Program-made: the position numbers and the translations under genes
Shown here: piece by piece, positions 8,423 to 15,256 of the stretch
How positions within the stretch are numbered: the stretch's first letter is position 1
Layout of the letters: the number at the start of each line of letters is the position of its first letter
The notes under the pieces: generated by a model
What the model was told of the DNA's origin: nothing
The model's input: only the letters and a program-made list of their open reading frames with translations
Databases searched by the model: none
From: Paenibacillus sp. J23TS9
GTDB taxonomy: Bacteria > Bacillota > Bacilli > Paenibacillales > Paenibacillaceae
Assembly (NCBI RefSeq): GCF_018403225.1
Contig: NZ_BOSG01000004.1
Span: 434,001 to 498,000, forward strand
Direction: 5' to 3'
Length of the DNA: 64,000 nucleotides

Positions 8423-9262
8423 TCACTTCAAAATGGGATGAATTTCGACTCTGCGGATCAGCGCCGCTTCTTCTGCTGGACGCATCTGCCGCTGCACCAG
8501 CGTCAACCGCAGCTGGCCGTCCAGAAAGGAATCCGCCTGCAAATCGGCCGACACTTCCGCCACCGACATGTACCTTCGTTGATCAGCACTAATGGGCAGC
8601 TGCACCTTCGAACCTAATCCTTCAATCAAGGACACGGCCGTCAGCTGCTCAGTAGCTGCATCCGGTGCGGTAATATGCCCGCTGTAATGTTTGCGAACTT
8701 CATACAAGGAAGCTCCCGCCATCTTCGTCTCGCATCCAGTCATCCGCCACAACACCGCGTATTCATCCGGGCCGGATGGCCATGCCGTATGATATACCGA
8801 CCATGGCTTACCCATCAGGCTGAAAGTCCAATCGGTTAATGCTTGCAGCCACTCGTCTGGCCCAGCCTCAGCATCGCCTGCACCTGCCTCCGGGTTATAC
8901 ACACCAAAGCGCAGCGTACGGCATGCCTTTCCGGTGGTAGGATCCAGCCTTTCAGCTTCCCTAGCCCCCAGGTAATGCAGCGTAAAAGCAGAATCATCAG
9001 CATTCTTCACACGCTTGTGATGCAGACCACTGATTAGCTCAGCTGCCCAGTTATCCGCCTGATCCAAACCGGCATCACCCGCGTACAGCTTGATACGGAT
9101 CACCTGCCGGTATCCCGCCCAGGATGATTTCCATATTTCTTCGCCGAAGGCGATCACACCATAGGGTTCCTCACCCCCTTCGACCGGAAGCTGCACATCG
9201 TACAGCCGGTCCTTCAGTATCGGAACGATGCCGATTATCGCTTGCTTGACCGCCGCTCTCAT
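8423..9262 (-). CDS. Tail-completion/terminator-like protein with apparent two-domain duplication
   Basis: A 279-residue protein at the place where tail-terminator (neck) proteins are encoded, just upstream of the sheath. Those proteins are usually about 130-150 residues. Residues 1-125 (PYGVIAFGEEIW, QVIRIKLYAG, LISGLHHKR, TLRFGVY) and residues 135-270 (DEYAVLWRMTG, KHYSGHITAPDA, SLIEGLGSK, LRLTLVQRQM) both read like the same alpha/beta terminator pattern, joined by an acidic Gly/Ala-rich linker. The start ATG overlaps the stop of a tiny upstream frame as ATGA and has no own ribosome binding site, so it is probably coupled. The duplication is my reading, not proven. Confidence 0.6.
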   Translation of the reverse strand: MRAAVKQAIIGIVPILKDRLYDVQLPVEGGEEPYGVIAFGEEIWKSSWAGYRQVIRIKLYAGDAGLDQADNWAAELISGLHHKRVKNADDSAFTLHYLGAREAERLDPTTGKACRTLRFGVYNPEAGAGDAEAGPDEWLQALTDWTFSLMGKPWSVYHTAWPSGPDEYAVLWRMTGCETKMAGASLYEVRKHYSGHITAPDAATEQLTAVSLIEGLGSKVQLPISADQRRYMSVAEVSADLQADSFLDGQLRLTLVQRQMRPAEEAALIRRVEIHPILK

Positions 9263-9339
9263 GCTGCAGGCAGCCGAACCTTTATCCCCTTGGCCCCAAA
9301 TCCCATTTCTGCACTACTAAAGTCTGCTCTCTTTCTCAA
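9259..9339 (-). CDS. Tiny 26-residue gene coupled to the tail operon
   Basis: Twenty-six codons from a TTG at 9339-9337, preceded by a strong GGAAGGAGGA site at 9355-9346, ending in a TGA that overlaps the ATG of the tail-completion gene (ATGA). The peptide is MRKRADFSSAEMGFGAKGIK plus VRLPAA. The strong site and the overlap suggest that it is translated and starts ribosome flow into the operon. It could be a leader peptide or the remnant of the C-terminus of a lost head-tail joining protein. No family recognised. Confidence 0.45.
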   Translation of the reverse strand: MRKRADFSSAEMGFGAKGIKVRLPAA

Positions 9340-9401
9340 TACGGCTCCTCCTTCCCGTCGTCATATGCACCGGAAATGCGTTCGAAAGGCAATCACCGCA
9401 T

Positions 9402-9425
9402 ATAAAAACCGGCCCTTATGGCCGG
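9402..9425 (-). terminator. Intrinsic terminator hairpin ahead of the tail operon
   Basis: On the minus strand CCGGCC-ATAAG-GGCCGG is followed by TTTTT. It lies between the candidate tail promoter near 9552-9606 and the first tail frame at 9339, so transcripts from that promoter must pass it. Confidence 0.65.
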
Positions 9426-9551
9426 CTCGCATTTGACTGTTTTTGTCTTCGGCTTGTCCTCTTGTGTTCATTTCCGATGCTATAATCTTACACCCCTGAA
9501 TGGGATGCGCTGACGGTGAAACGGACGGATTAAAGAGCATCGGCGGATGAA

Positions 9552-9606
9552 AATAGTACGAATGTATGTTCGTATTTTAATGTTTATTTTATTGCGATGT
9601 TCGTAT
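9552..9606 (-). promoter_or_regulatory. Candidate tail-operon promoter with LexA-like palindrome and repeated operator
   Basis: On the minus strand a -10 TACTAT (9557-9552) follows a 17-base spacer and a weak -35 ATTAAA. The spacer contains CGAACATACATTCG (9572-9559), which fits the Firmicute LexA consensus CGAAC-N4-GTTCG at 9 of 10 fixed positions and is flanked so that TACGAA/TTCGTA form a 6-bp inverted repeat. The 10-mer ATGTTCGTAT occurs on the plus strand at 9566-9575 and again at 9597-9606, and also upstream of the activator gene. Either LexA or the XRE repressor could bind here. The rest of the 9340-9723 gap holds two terminators and no gene I can support. Confidence 0.5.
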
Positions 9607-9637
9607 TCAAAGTCGTCGACGTTACCTTTCTTGAAAT

Positions 9638-9670
9638 AAAAAAACCGGCGACCTTCTCAGGCCCCCGGCT
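9638..9670 (-). terminator. Terminator of the ArpU-like activator gene
   Basis: On the minus strand an imperfect stem (CCGG with CCT against AGG with CCGG, mismatched middle) is followed by seven T residues. It lies about 55 bases after the activator stop codon. Confidence 0.55.
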
Positions 9671-9723
9671 GCTCTCAGCGTTTTCTCTCTCCATATCATG
9701 ATGGTCATCGAACATGCAGCTTC

Positions 9724-10191
9724 TCATCCCGGCTTCCTCTTCTGCAGCTCCCCCAGCATCAACAGTCCTCTGTCCGCCAATGCCAGCGCCATTTTATAAA
9801 AGGCCTTGGTCCGGACCTTCGTATACGTGTCCTTGCTGACGGGCGGATCCAGAATATAGTTGTAGACCTTGTAATCGAATACATCGTCCTGCTTCAGATA
9901 ACGTTCGCGGATGACCAGCTGTTCCCGTTCACTAAGCCGCTCCACAATCGACTCAATCATCTCACAGTACGCTCTTCTTGTCGCAGGCACGTCCACATTA
10001 TGAACGGCAATCTGAGCGGTCTGATCCGAGGTCACGTTCGTCGGCCCATGAAAGCGTTCCGTGTAAGAAGCCGTCATGCTTGCCTCTCTTGCCTCAAAGG
10101 TAATGGTCTTGTAAATACGGTATTTTTCAAGCAAAGCCTCGACGGCGGTTTGCGTTTTGCGGCGGTCCAGTTCCGGTAGTCCCTTTTCCAT
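9724..10191 (-). CDS. ArpU/Xpf-like phage transcriptional activator
   Basis: A 155-residue protein with a C-terminal sigma-region-4-like helix-turn-helix: LSEREQLVIRERYL followed by VSKDTYTKVRTKAFYKMAL. This resembles the ArpU family of late phage regulators and, in role, Xpf of PBSX. It is expected to turn on the late tail promoter. It is the first gene of the phage region, directly before the non-coding regulatory gap and the tail operon. Its ATG has a good AGAAGGAG site (10208-10201). Two copies of a 10-bp operator-like motif lie upstream, so it is probably held down by the divergent repressor. Confidence 0.75.
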   Translation of the reverse strand: MEKGLPELDRRKTQTAVEALLEKYRIYKTITFEAREASMTASYTERFHGPTNVTSDQTAQIAVHNVDVPATRRAYCEMIESIVERLSEREQLVIRERYLKQDDVFDYKVYNYILDPPVSKDTYTKVRTKAFYKMALALADRGLLMLGELQKRKPG

Positions 10192-10234
10192 AGGTATGCA
10201 CTCCTTCTAATTAAATAATTAAATTTACTCTGGT

Positions 10235-10256
10235 ATGTTCGTATTTTTGTTCGTAT
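10235..10256. promoter_or_regulatory. Operator-like motif pair between activator and repressor
   Basis: The 10-mer ATGTTCGTAT (10235-10244) and a one-mismatch copy TTGTTCGTAT (10247-10256) lie as direct repeats 12 bp apart. The same 10-mer occurs twice in the tail promoter region. A plus-strand TATAAT (10254-10259) overlaps the second copy. Confidence 0.5.
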
Positions 10257-10378
10257 AATGATGATAACATACCACTTTTTGGTTAATATCGTAAAACAGC
10301 AAATTTGAACCTTTTCAGACGATAAAGACAAGATTATCTCCTCTTTTATGCCTTTTGGTATAAAATACACATCTTTTC

Positions 10379-10407
10379 TTTACCTTTTGGCAATACAAGG
10401 GTATAGT
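10379..10407 (+). promoter_or_regulatory. Candidate promoter of the repressor gene
   Basis: TTTACC (10379-10384) and TATAGT (10402-10407) are 17 bases apart, with the ribosome binding site AAGGAG at 10434. CTTTTGG repeats at 10352 and 10384 flank the -35 element and might serve autoregulation. Confidence 0.4.
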
Positions 10408-10449
10408 ACGAAGAAAGTGCAGGCTTTATATCGAAGGAGTGGGCATATT

Positions 10450-10896
10450 GTGGAGAACGAATTTGGAATGATGATGAAGCAGCTGCGGGAGCAGCAAGGT
10501 TTAACGATCAATCAATTGGCAGAAGCGGCCGGCATCAGCAATTCGCAAATATCCAGAATGGAGAACGGTGTGCGCGGCATTCCCAAAGCCACTACCATCC
10601 GCAAACTGGCCGATGCGTTGGATGCTTCTTATGGAGAGCTTATGAGTGCAGCGGGCTATCTGGAAGAGGCAGACGGCATGAGCATGGCTGAACAATCACC
10701 TGCATGGGCCACCTACAAGGACAAGCGGGATTTCAAAAAAATGCTGGAAGAAGACGGCGAGCTGATGTTTGACGGGATTCCACTCGATCAGGAGGATAAG
10801 CAGCGGATCAAGGATGTACTGACCGGATTGTTTTGGGAGGCCAAGCAGATGAATAAGAGGAAGAAAAACCATAACGGAACTCCGGATGGAAAATAG
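10450..10896 (+). CDS. XRE-family repressor (ImmR-like)
   Basis: I start it at GTG 10450, ten bases after AAGGAG, which gives 148 residues; the open frame extends upstream without a ribosome site. Residues 1-65 are a canonical Cro/cI helix-turn-helix (MKQLREQQGLTINQLAEAAG, then SNSQISRMENGVRG and ATIRKLADAL). The rest is a short acidic/basic C-terminal part without a protease or LexA-like domain. It overlaps the ImmA-type peptidase gene by 11 bases. Such repressor-protease pairs keep ICEBs1 and several Firmicute prophages silent until DNA damage, when the protease cleaves the repressor. I infer the same for the tail locus. Confidence 0.85.
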   Translation: MENEFGMMMKQLREQQGLTINQLAEAAGISNSQISRMENGVRGIPKATTIRKLADALDASYGELMSAAGYLEEADGMSMAEQSPAWATYKDKRDFKKMLEEDGELMFDGIPLDQEDKQRIKDVLTGLFWEAKQMNKRKKNHNGTPDGK

Positions 10897-11374
10897 CTCA
10901 CCCCAAGCTCCCGACTTTCGACTACAACCGACAAAGCAGGTGAACACTGTGGATGACATCATTCGAAAGTTAACCCGCAAACACAAAACCAGCTGTCCCT
11001 TTGAGCTTGCAAGCGCGCTTGGCATACATATCCGCTACACTGATCTTGGCACATCAACCAAGGGGCTGTACTACCGCAAGCTACGAAGACGGTTTATTGT
11101 GATACACAACCAGCTTTCTCCCGAATGGCAGCGATTCGTATGTGCGCATGAGCTCGGACACGACAGGCTGCATAAGGGCATCAACCGTTTTTTTCTGGAA
11201 GAGCACTCCTATTTTTCACCTGGCAAGCTCGAACGGCAGGCCAACCGTTTCGCCATTCTCCTGTTGACGGCGGGAACAGCTTTTCAACAGGAAGAGACTG
11301 TGCAGGATTACTGCAGGCGTAATGGTATCCCGCAGGAAATGCATACTTTTTTTCAACCACAGGATAATAAATGA
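10886..11374 (+). CDS. ImmA/IrrE-family metallopeptidase
   Basis: A 162-residue zinc peptidase with the motif HELGH at residues 88-92 (FVCAHELGHDRLH) and a third likely zinc ligand, Glu116, in KLERQANRFA. This is the ImmA/IrrE (DUF955) signature. The ATG at 10886 overlaps the end of the repressor frame, so the two are probably made in a fixed ratio. The likely role is to cut the upstream repressor after an SOS signal and so relieve repression of the activator and tail genes. No integrase or excisionase gene follows, and the next gene is a chromosomal one, so this marks the right border of the phage region. Confidence 0.88.
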   Translation: MENSSPQAPDFRLQPTKQVNTVDDIIRKLTRKHKTSCPFELASALGIHIRYTDLGTSTKGLYYRKLRRRFIVIHNQLSPEWQRFVCAHELGHDRLHKGINRFFLEEHSYFSPGKLERQANRFAILLLTAGTAFQQEETVQDYCRRNGIPQEMHTFFQPQDNK

Positions 11375-11465
11375 TTCGTTAGTCTTATTACACCTTTCCA
11401 ATAGTCTATTAAAATATAATAGAAGGAAATATTATCTATTTACTATAGGGAGGTCATGAAGTTAC

Positions 11466-13295
11466 ATGGTCAAAAGTAAATGGTTCACTTCTATTCTGCT
11501 GAGCACCGGGCTATTGGTCGGTTCGATCGGAACAGCCGCGGCGGCGGAAGGAACCTCAGGTGGAACGGCTCCAGCTGCTCCAAGCGGCAAGCATATTACC
11601 ATCCTGCACACGAATGACATGCATGCGCGCGCAGTCGCTTCTTCACCAGAAATGGGTTTTGCGAAGGTTACGGGGATATTCAATCAATACCGCAGTCAAA
11701 ATCCGGATACGCTCACGCTGGATGCGGGTGATGCCCTTCACGGTACGCCATTTGCCACGCTGGTCCGCGGTGAGAGCATCGTTAAGGTCATGAATGAAAT
11801 GGGCTATGATGCCATGGTTCCTGGCAACCATGAATTCAACTATGGCTGGAACCGCCTGGTCGAGCTGTCCCAGATGCTGAAGTTCCCTATGCTAAGCTCC
11901 AATGTAAAAAAATCGGATGGATCTGATCTTTTTAAACCTTATACCATTAAAGAAGTGGACGGCGTGAAAATCGGTATTATTGGCTTCAGCACACCGGAAA
12001 CCGCTTATAAAACCAGTCCGAAAAACGTGGAAGGCCTCAAGTTCGCCGATCCTGCGGTCGAAGCCAAGAAAATGGTGGATGAGCTGAAAGGGAAAGCGGA
12101 CGTCATCGTTGCTGTCGGTCATTTGGGCGAGGACAAGTCCAGCATCGATACCAGCCTGAAGCTAGTAAAAGAAGTTCCCGGCATTGATGTTTTCATCGAC
12201 GGCCACAGCCATACCGTACTCGAACACGGCTTGAATGCCGACAACAACACGCTGATTGCCAGCGCCGGTGAATACACCAAATATGTCGGCGTCGTGGATC
12301 TGTGGGTAGACGGCGGCAAAGTCGTGAAGAAGGAAGCGAAGCTGGTCGACGAAAAACAGGCTGCAGACATCAAGCCTGATGAAAAAGTCGCCTCTCTCGT
12401 GGCTTCCATCCAAAAGGAACAAGAGCCGATCCTGAAGGAAAAAGTCGGCGAAACACCGGTCAAGCTTGAAGGCTCCCGTGAAAAGGCACGCACCAGCGAA
12501 ACGAACCTCGGCGATCTCTTAGCCGATGCGATGCGCGATGTGAGCAAATCCGATGTTGCCTTGACCAATGGCGGCGGTATCCGCGCCTCCATTGAAGCCG
12601 GTACCATTACCAAAGGGGATATCGTAACCGTCCTGCCTTTCGGCAACCAGATCGTACAGCTTAAAGTAACCGGCGAAGATATCGTGGCCGCTCTGGAAAA
12701 CGGTGTATCCGACTATCCTGATTCCAAAGGCGGCTTCCCGCAAGTATCCGGGGTCAGCTTCAAAATCGACAAGTCCAAGCCAAAGGGAAGCCGCGTGCAT
12801 TCCGTCATGGTTGGCGACAAAGCGATTGACCTGAAAGCAACATACACACTGGCTACCAACGACTTCATGTCTATTGGCGGCGACGAATACACCATGTTCA
12901 GCAAATATCCGCAAGCCGGTATGTACGGTGCGCTGGATGAAGCGCTGATCTCTTATATTCAAAAGGGCGGCAACGTGCCAGCTGAGCCTCAAGGGCGCAT
13001 CACCGAAGGTGTAGCGCCTGCAGCTCCAGCTCCACAACCTGAGCCAACCAAGCCGGTAACTCCGGCTCCAGCACCAGAACCGGAAAAGCCAACAGCACCC
13101 GTAGTGAAGCCGCAGCCTGAGCCGGCAAAACCGGCACCCGTTCCTGCAGCAAGCATATATGTGGTGAAAAAGGGGGACTCCCTTTACTCCATTTCCCTGA
13201 AATACGGAACGACCTGGAGAGTCCTGCAAAACCTGAATCATATTAAAAATGCCAGTCTGATCTATCCAGGGCAAACCATCAAGCTGCCAGCTTAA
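11466..13295 (+). CDS. Secreted 5'-nucleotidase/phosphoesterase with C-terminal LysM
   Basis: A 609-residue exported UshA/YfkN-type enzyme. A signal peptide covers about residues 1-27. The metallophosphatase domain shows HTNDMH (48-53), GDALHG (88-93) and GNHEF (120-124) with a later GHSH motif. The 5'-nucleotidase C-terminal domain shows TNGGGIRA and GGDEYTMF. A Pro/Ala/Glu linker and a LysM domain (about 563-608, starting VVKKGDSLYSISLKYG) follow. It should hydrolyse extracellular nucleotides while held on peptidoglycan by LysM. The ATG has a GGGAGG site 11 bases upstream. A strong terminator follows, so it is monocistronic. It lies just outside the tail locus. Confidence 0.88.
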   Translation: MVKSKWFTSILLSTGLLVGSIGTAAAAEGTSGGTAPAAPSGKHITILHTNDMHARAVASSPEMGFAKVTGIFNQYRSQNPDTLTLDAGDALHGTPFATLVRGESIVKVMNEMGYDAMVPGNHEFNYGWNRLVELSQMLKFPMLSSNVKKSDGSDLFKPYTIKEVDGVKIGIIGFSTPETAYKTSPKNVEGLKFADPAVEAKKMVDELKGKADVIVAVGHLGEDKSSIDTSLKLVKEVPGIDVFIDGHSHTVLEHGLNADNNTLIASAGEYTKYVGVVDLWVDGGKVVKKEAKLVDEKQAADIKPDEKVASLVASIQKEQEPILKEKVGETPVKLEGSREKARTSETNLGDLLADAMRDVSKSDVALTNGGGIRASIEAGTITKGDIVTVLPFGNQIVQLKVTGEDIVAALENGVSDYPDSKGGFPQVSGVSFKIDKSKPKGSRVHSVMVGDKAIDLKATYTLATNDFMSIGGDEYTMFSKYPQAGMYGALDEALISYIQKGGNVPAEPQGRITEGVAPAAPAPQPEPTKPVTPAPAPEPEKPTAPVVKPQPEPAKPAPVPAASIYVVKKGDSLYSISLKYGTTWRVLQNLNHIKNASLIYPGQTIKLPA

Positions 13296-13318
13296 ACAAA
13301 CGGCTGTGCAATAAATAA

Positions 13319-13368
13319 AGGAGCTGTACCCATGCCAGCTAAGGCATGCGGTACAGCTCCTTTTTTTC
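13319..13368 (+). terminator. Strong intrinsic terminator after the nucleotidase gene
   Basis: GGAGCTGTACC and GGTACAGCTCC, with the inner ATGCC/GGCAT pair, form a long stem followed by seven T residues. It also separates the convergent transglutaminase gene. Confidence 0.85.
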
Positions 13369-13379
13369 AACACCCAAGT

Positions 13380-14534
13380 CTATGTGAGGACACCGTCCCG
13401 AATATGCGTCGCCGCAAAATTCGGTGGATTGAACCAGTTGCCGCTTTGGGCCCAGGTTGGATCCAGCGGAATCCATTTTTTATTCTCACTTAGGTACACT
13501 TCATTCCAGGCATGCGGGCCGTAGCCGCCTTGTCCGTTGTATCCCTGCCCCGTAACCACCCGAACCTGCAGTCCTTGCGAACGGGCCATGACCGCATACA
13601 AACGGGCATAGTCAATGCAGACCCCTTTTTTCGTATCAAACGTATTCTGCGGATCCTGCTCATGCCAGATTCCCTTTTGCTCATAGTCATCGACCTTGCC
13701 ATAATCGTATTGCACTCTTGAGCCTACCCAATCATACAGGAGCCGAGCTTTTTCCTCATCCGTCTTCGCTCCTTTGACGATATCAGCGGCGGCCGCATCA
13801 ATATCATCCGGAATCGCATGATCGATGACTTCGTATTTGCGCTGCATAATGCCGCTGAGTTCTTTTTCCACGGCCTTCGTGAATACAGGCAGCTTATCCT
13901 TCACCAAATGTCCGGATAATGGCTCAATGACCCGCTGCGCCCCCTCCTGATAAATCGGAGATGCTTCGACATAACGGGTAAAAGCAGAACTCGGATACAG
14001 CGACACATACACAAACAGCAGCGCCACGACAACAATGCAGCGTCCTGCACCGATCAAGAGGCCGATGAGCGCTCCTGACATGCGGCTGAAAATCGATGAG
14101 GACTGCCTTGTACCCGGCGCGAACAGAGCGCCCTTCCCACCAAAAACAAGTACCGTAAGCCAGCGCATAAGCAGGCGGATCATGCTGTAACTCAGTATAA
14201 ACAGCACGGCAAACCGCAGCAGCGGAAAATCAGCCATGGAAGACATGAACGTATAATAAATCTGTTCCCAGGCTTTCAGGTTACGGTTCGGCATTGAGCT
14301 TGTGTACTGCGTCAGCCATTCCTGTACTTTAGGTGATATCCATAGTGTAAAAGGCACGGACAGCACCAGGGCTACCACAATAAAAACTCCCTCCCTAAGC
14401 AGGGAGAGAAGTCTTCCGGCCGAACGCGATGCTCCCCGCCGCCAGCCTTGAAACAGCGAAACGAGCATAATCAGCAGCAGAAAAATCGAGATGATATTGA
14501 ATTCCTGCAGACTCTTCATCCATGATTGCAGCAT
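13380..14534 (-). CDS. Membrane protein with C-terminal transglutaminase-like domain
   Basis: A 384-residue protein. The first 210 residues contain about five hydrophobic segments arranged like CvpA-type proteins (for example FNIISIFLLLIMLVSLFQGW, then VVALVLSVPFTLWI). The C-terminal part is a transglutaminase-like domain with the expected triad: Cys306 in GVCIDYARLY, His341 in GPHAWNEVY and Asp358 in WIPLDPTW. Such proteins may act on the cell surface in cross-linking or peptidase reactions; the substrate is unknown. The ribosome site GGAGGGAGG is excellent. It lies 42 bases after a small membrane protein gene on the same strand, so they are probably co-transcribed. Confidence 0.8.
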   Translation of the reverse strand: MLQSWMKSLQEFNIISIFLLLIMLVSLFQGWRRGASRSAGRLLSLLREGVFIVVALVLSVPFTLWISPKVQEWLTQYTSSMPNRNLKAWEQIYYTFMSSMADFPLLRFAVLFILSYSMIRLLMRWLTVLVFGGKGALFAPGTRQSSSIFSRMSGALIGLLIGAGRCIVVVALLFVYVSLYPSSAFTRYVEASPIYQEGAQRVIEPLSGHLVKDKLPVFTKAVEKELSGIMQRKYEVIDHAIPDDIDAAAADIVKGAKTDEEKARLLYDWVGSRVQYDYGKVDDYEQKGIWHEQDPQNTFDTKKGVCIDYARLYAVMARSQGLQVRVVTGQGYNGQGGYGPHAWNEVYLSENKKWIPLDPTWAQSGNWFNPPNFAATHIRDGVLT

Positions 14535-14576
14535 AAGATGACCTCCCTCCAGGTTGCGGCATGGAAAAAGCCTGCT

Positions 14577-15032
14577 CTACTTACCCGAGGTAACATTTGA
14601 GTTATTCTTGGATTCAGCGATAAACGACTGAACGGTGTCACTGATTTTCCACTGCCCGAGCGATACGCCCCGGAGTGACACATCCACCTTGTCCTTGCCC
14701 TTCTGGCCTTTCATCTCCAGATTAGGCGTCGTAATCGTAAAGTTCCCGGCCGCATCCGATGTATATTTCGCTTCTTTGGCTTCCTTCATCATGACATTTG
14801 TCGCTTCACTTTTGAGGTTATCCACGGCCTCCGTCTTCACATCGTTCACAACGTCCTTAATTTTCTCCAGCGAAACCCCGCTGTAAACTACCACGGCCAC
14901 GATGATGATAATGACCAGAGCCCATTTCACCATTGTTTTTACTAGATTCAGGACCACAAACAGCACAATGAGAGCAATAACGATCACCAGCCAGTTTTGC
15001 TGCAAAAAATCGGACCAAACCTGCGTATTCAT
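14577..15032 (-). CDS. Small membrane-anchored protein of unknown function
   Basis: A 151-residue protein with two adjacent hydrophobic segments at about residues 12-56 (WLVIVIALIVLFVVLNLVK, ALVIIIIVAVVVYSGVS), followed by a Lys/Glu-rich helix and a beta-like C-terminal domain (AGNFTITTPNLEMKGQKGKD). I do not recognise a family. The spacing to the downstream transglutaminase gene and the shared direction suggest joint function at the membrane. The start is supported by GGGAG about 12 bases upstream. Confidence 0.7.
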   Translation of the reverse strand: MNTQVWSDFLQQNWLVIVIALIVLFVVLNLVKTMVKWALVIIIIVAVVVYSGVSLEKIKDVVNDVKTEAVDNLKSEATNVMMKEAKEAKYTSDAAGNFTITTPNLEMKGQKGKDKVDVSLRGVSLGQWKISDTVQSFIAESKNNSNVTSGK

Positions 15033-15256
15033 TCACTTACCACTCCCATCAGCCAAAGCTTGTTATCAGACTCTCCATCGAGCATGAGGTCCGCCTTTTA
15101 GATTATACATGATTACCTTATAGGCTGTCAGCCTGCACTGGCGGTAGTTGTCACTCTACTGAAGTATAGCGATATTGAAAAATAGGGTCTAATCCCCCAA
15201 GTACAAGCGTACATGTAGATCATAACTTGTCTTTTGCACAGAAAGGAGCCGCTCAC

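Noticed and set aside
1..11374. Intact inducible prophage
   Set aside because: No head, packaging, replication or integrase genes are seen on the right side, and the chromosome resumes at 11466.
9263..11465. Attachment-site repeats bordering the tail locus
   Set aside because: I looked for a direct repeat near the right border and found none; the left border is outside the window.
12519..13373. 284-codon frame opposite the nucleotidase gene
   Set aside because: It is antisense to conserved nucleotidase motifs and the LysM domain, and has no ribosome site.
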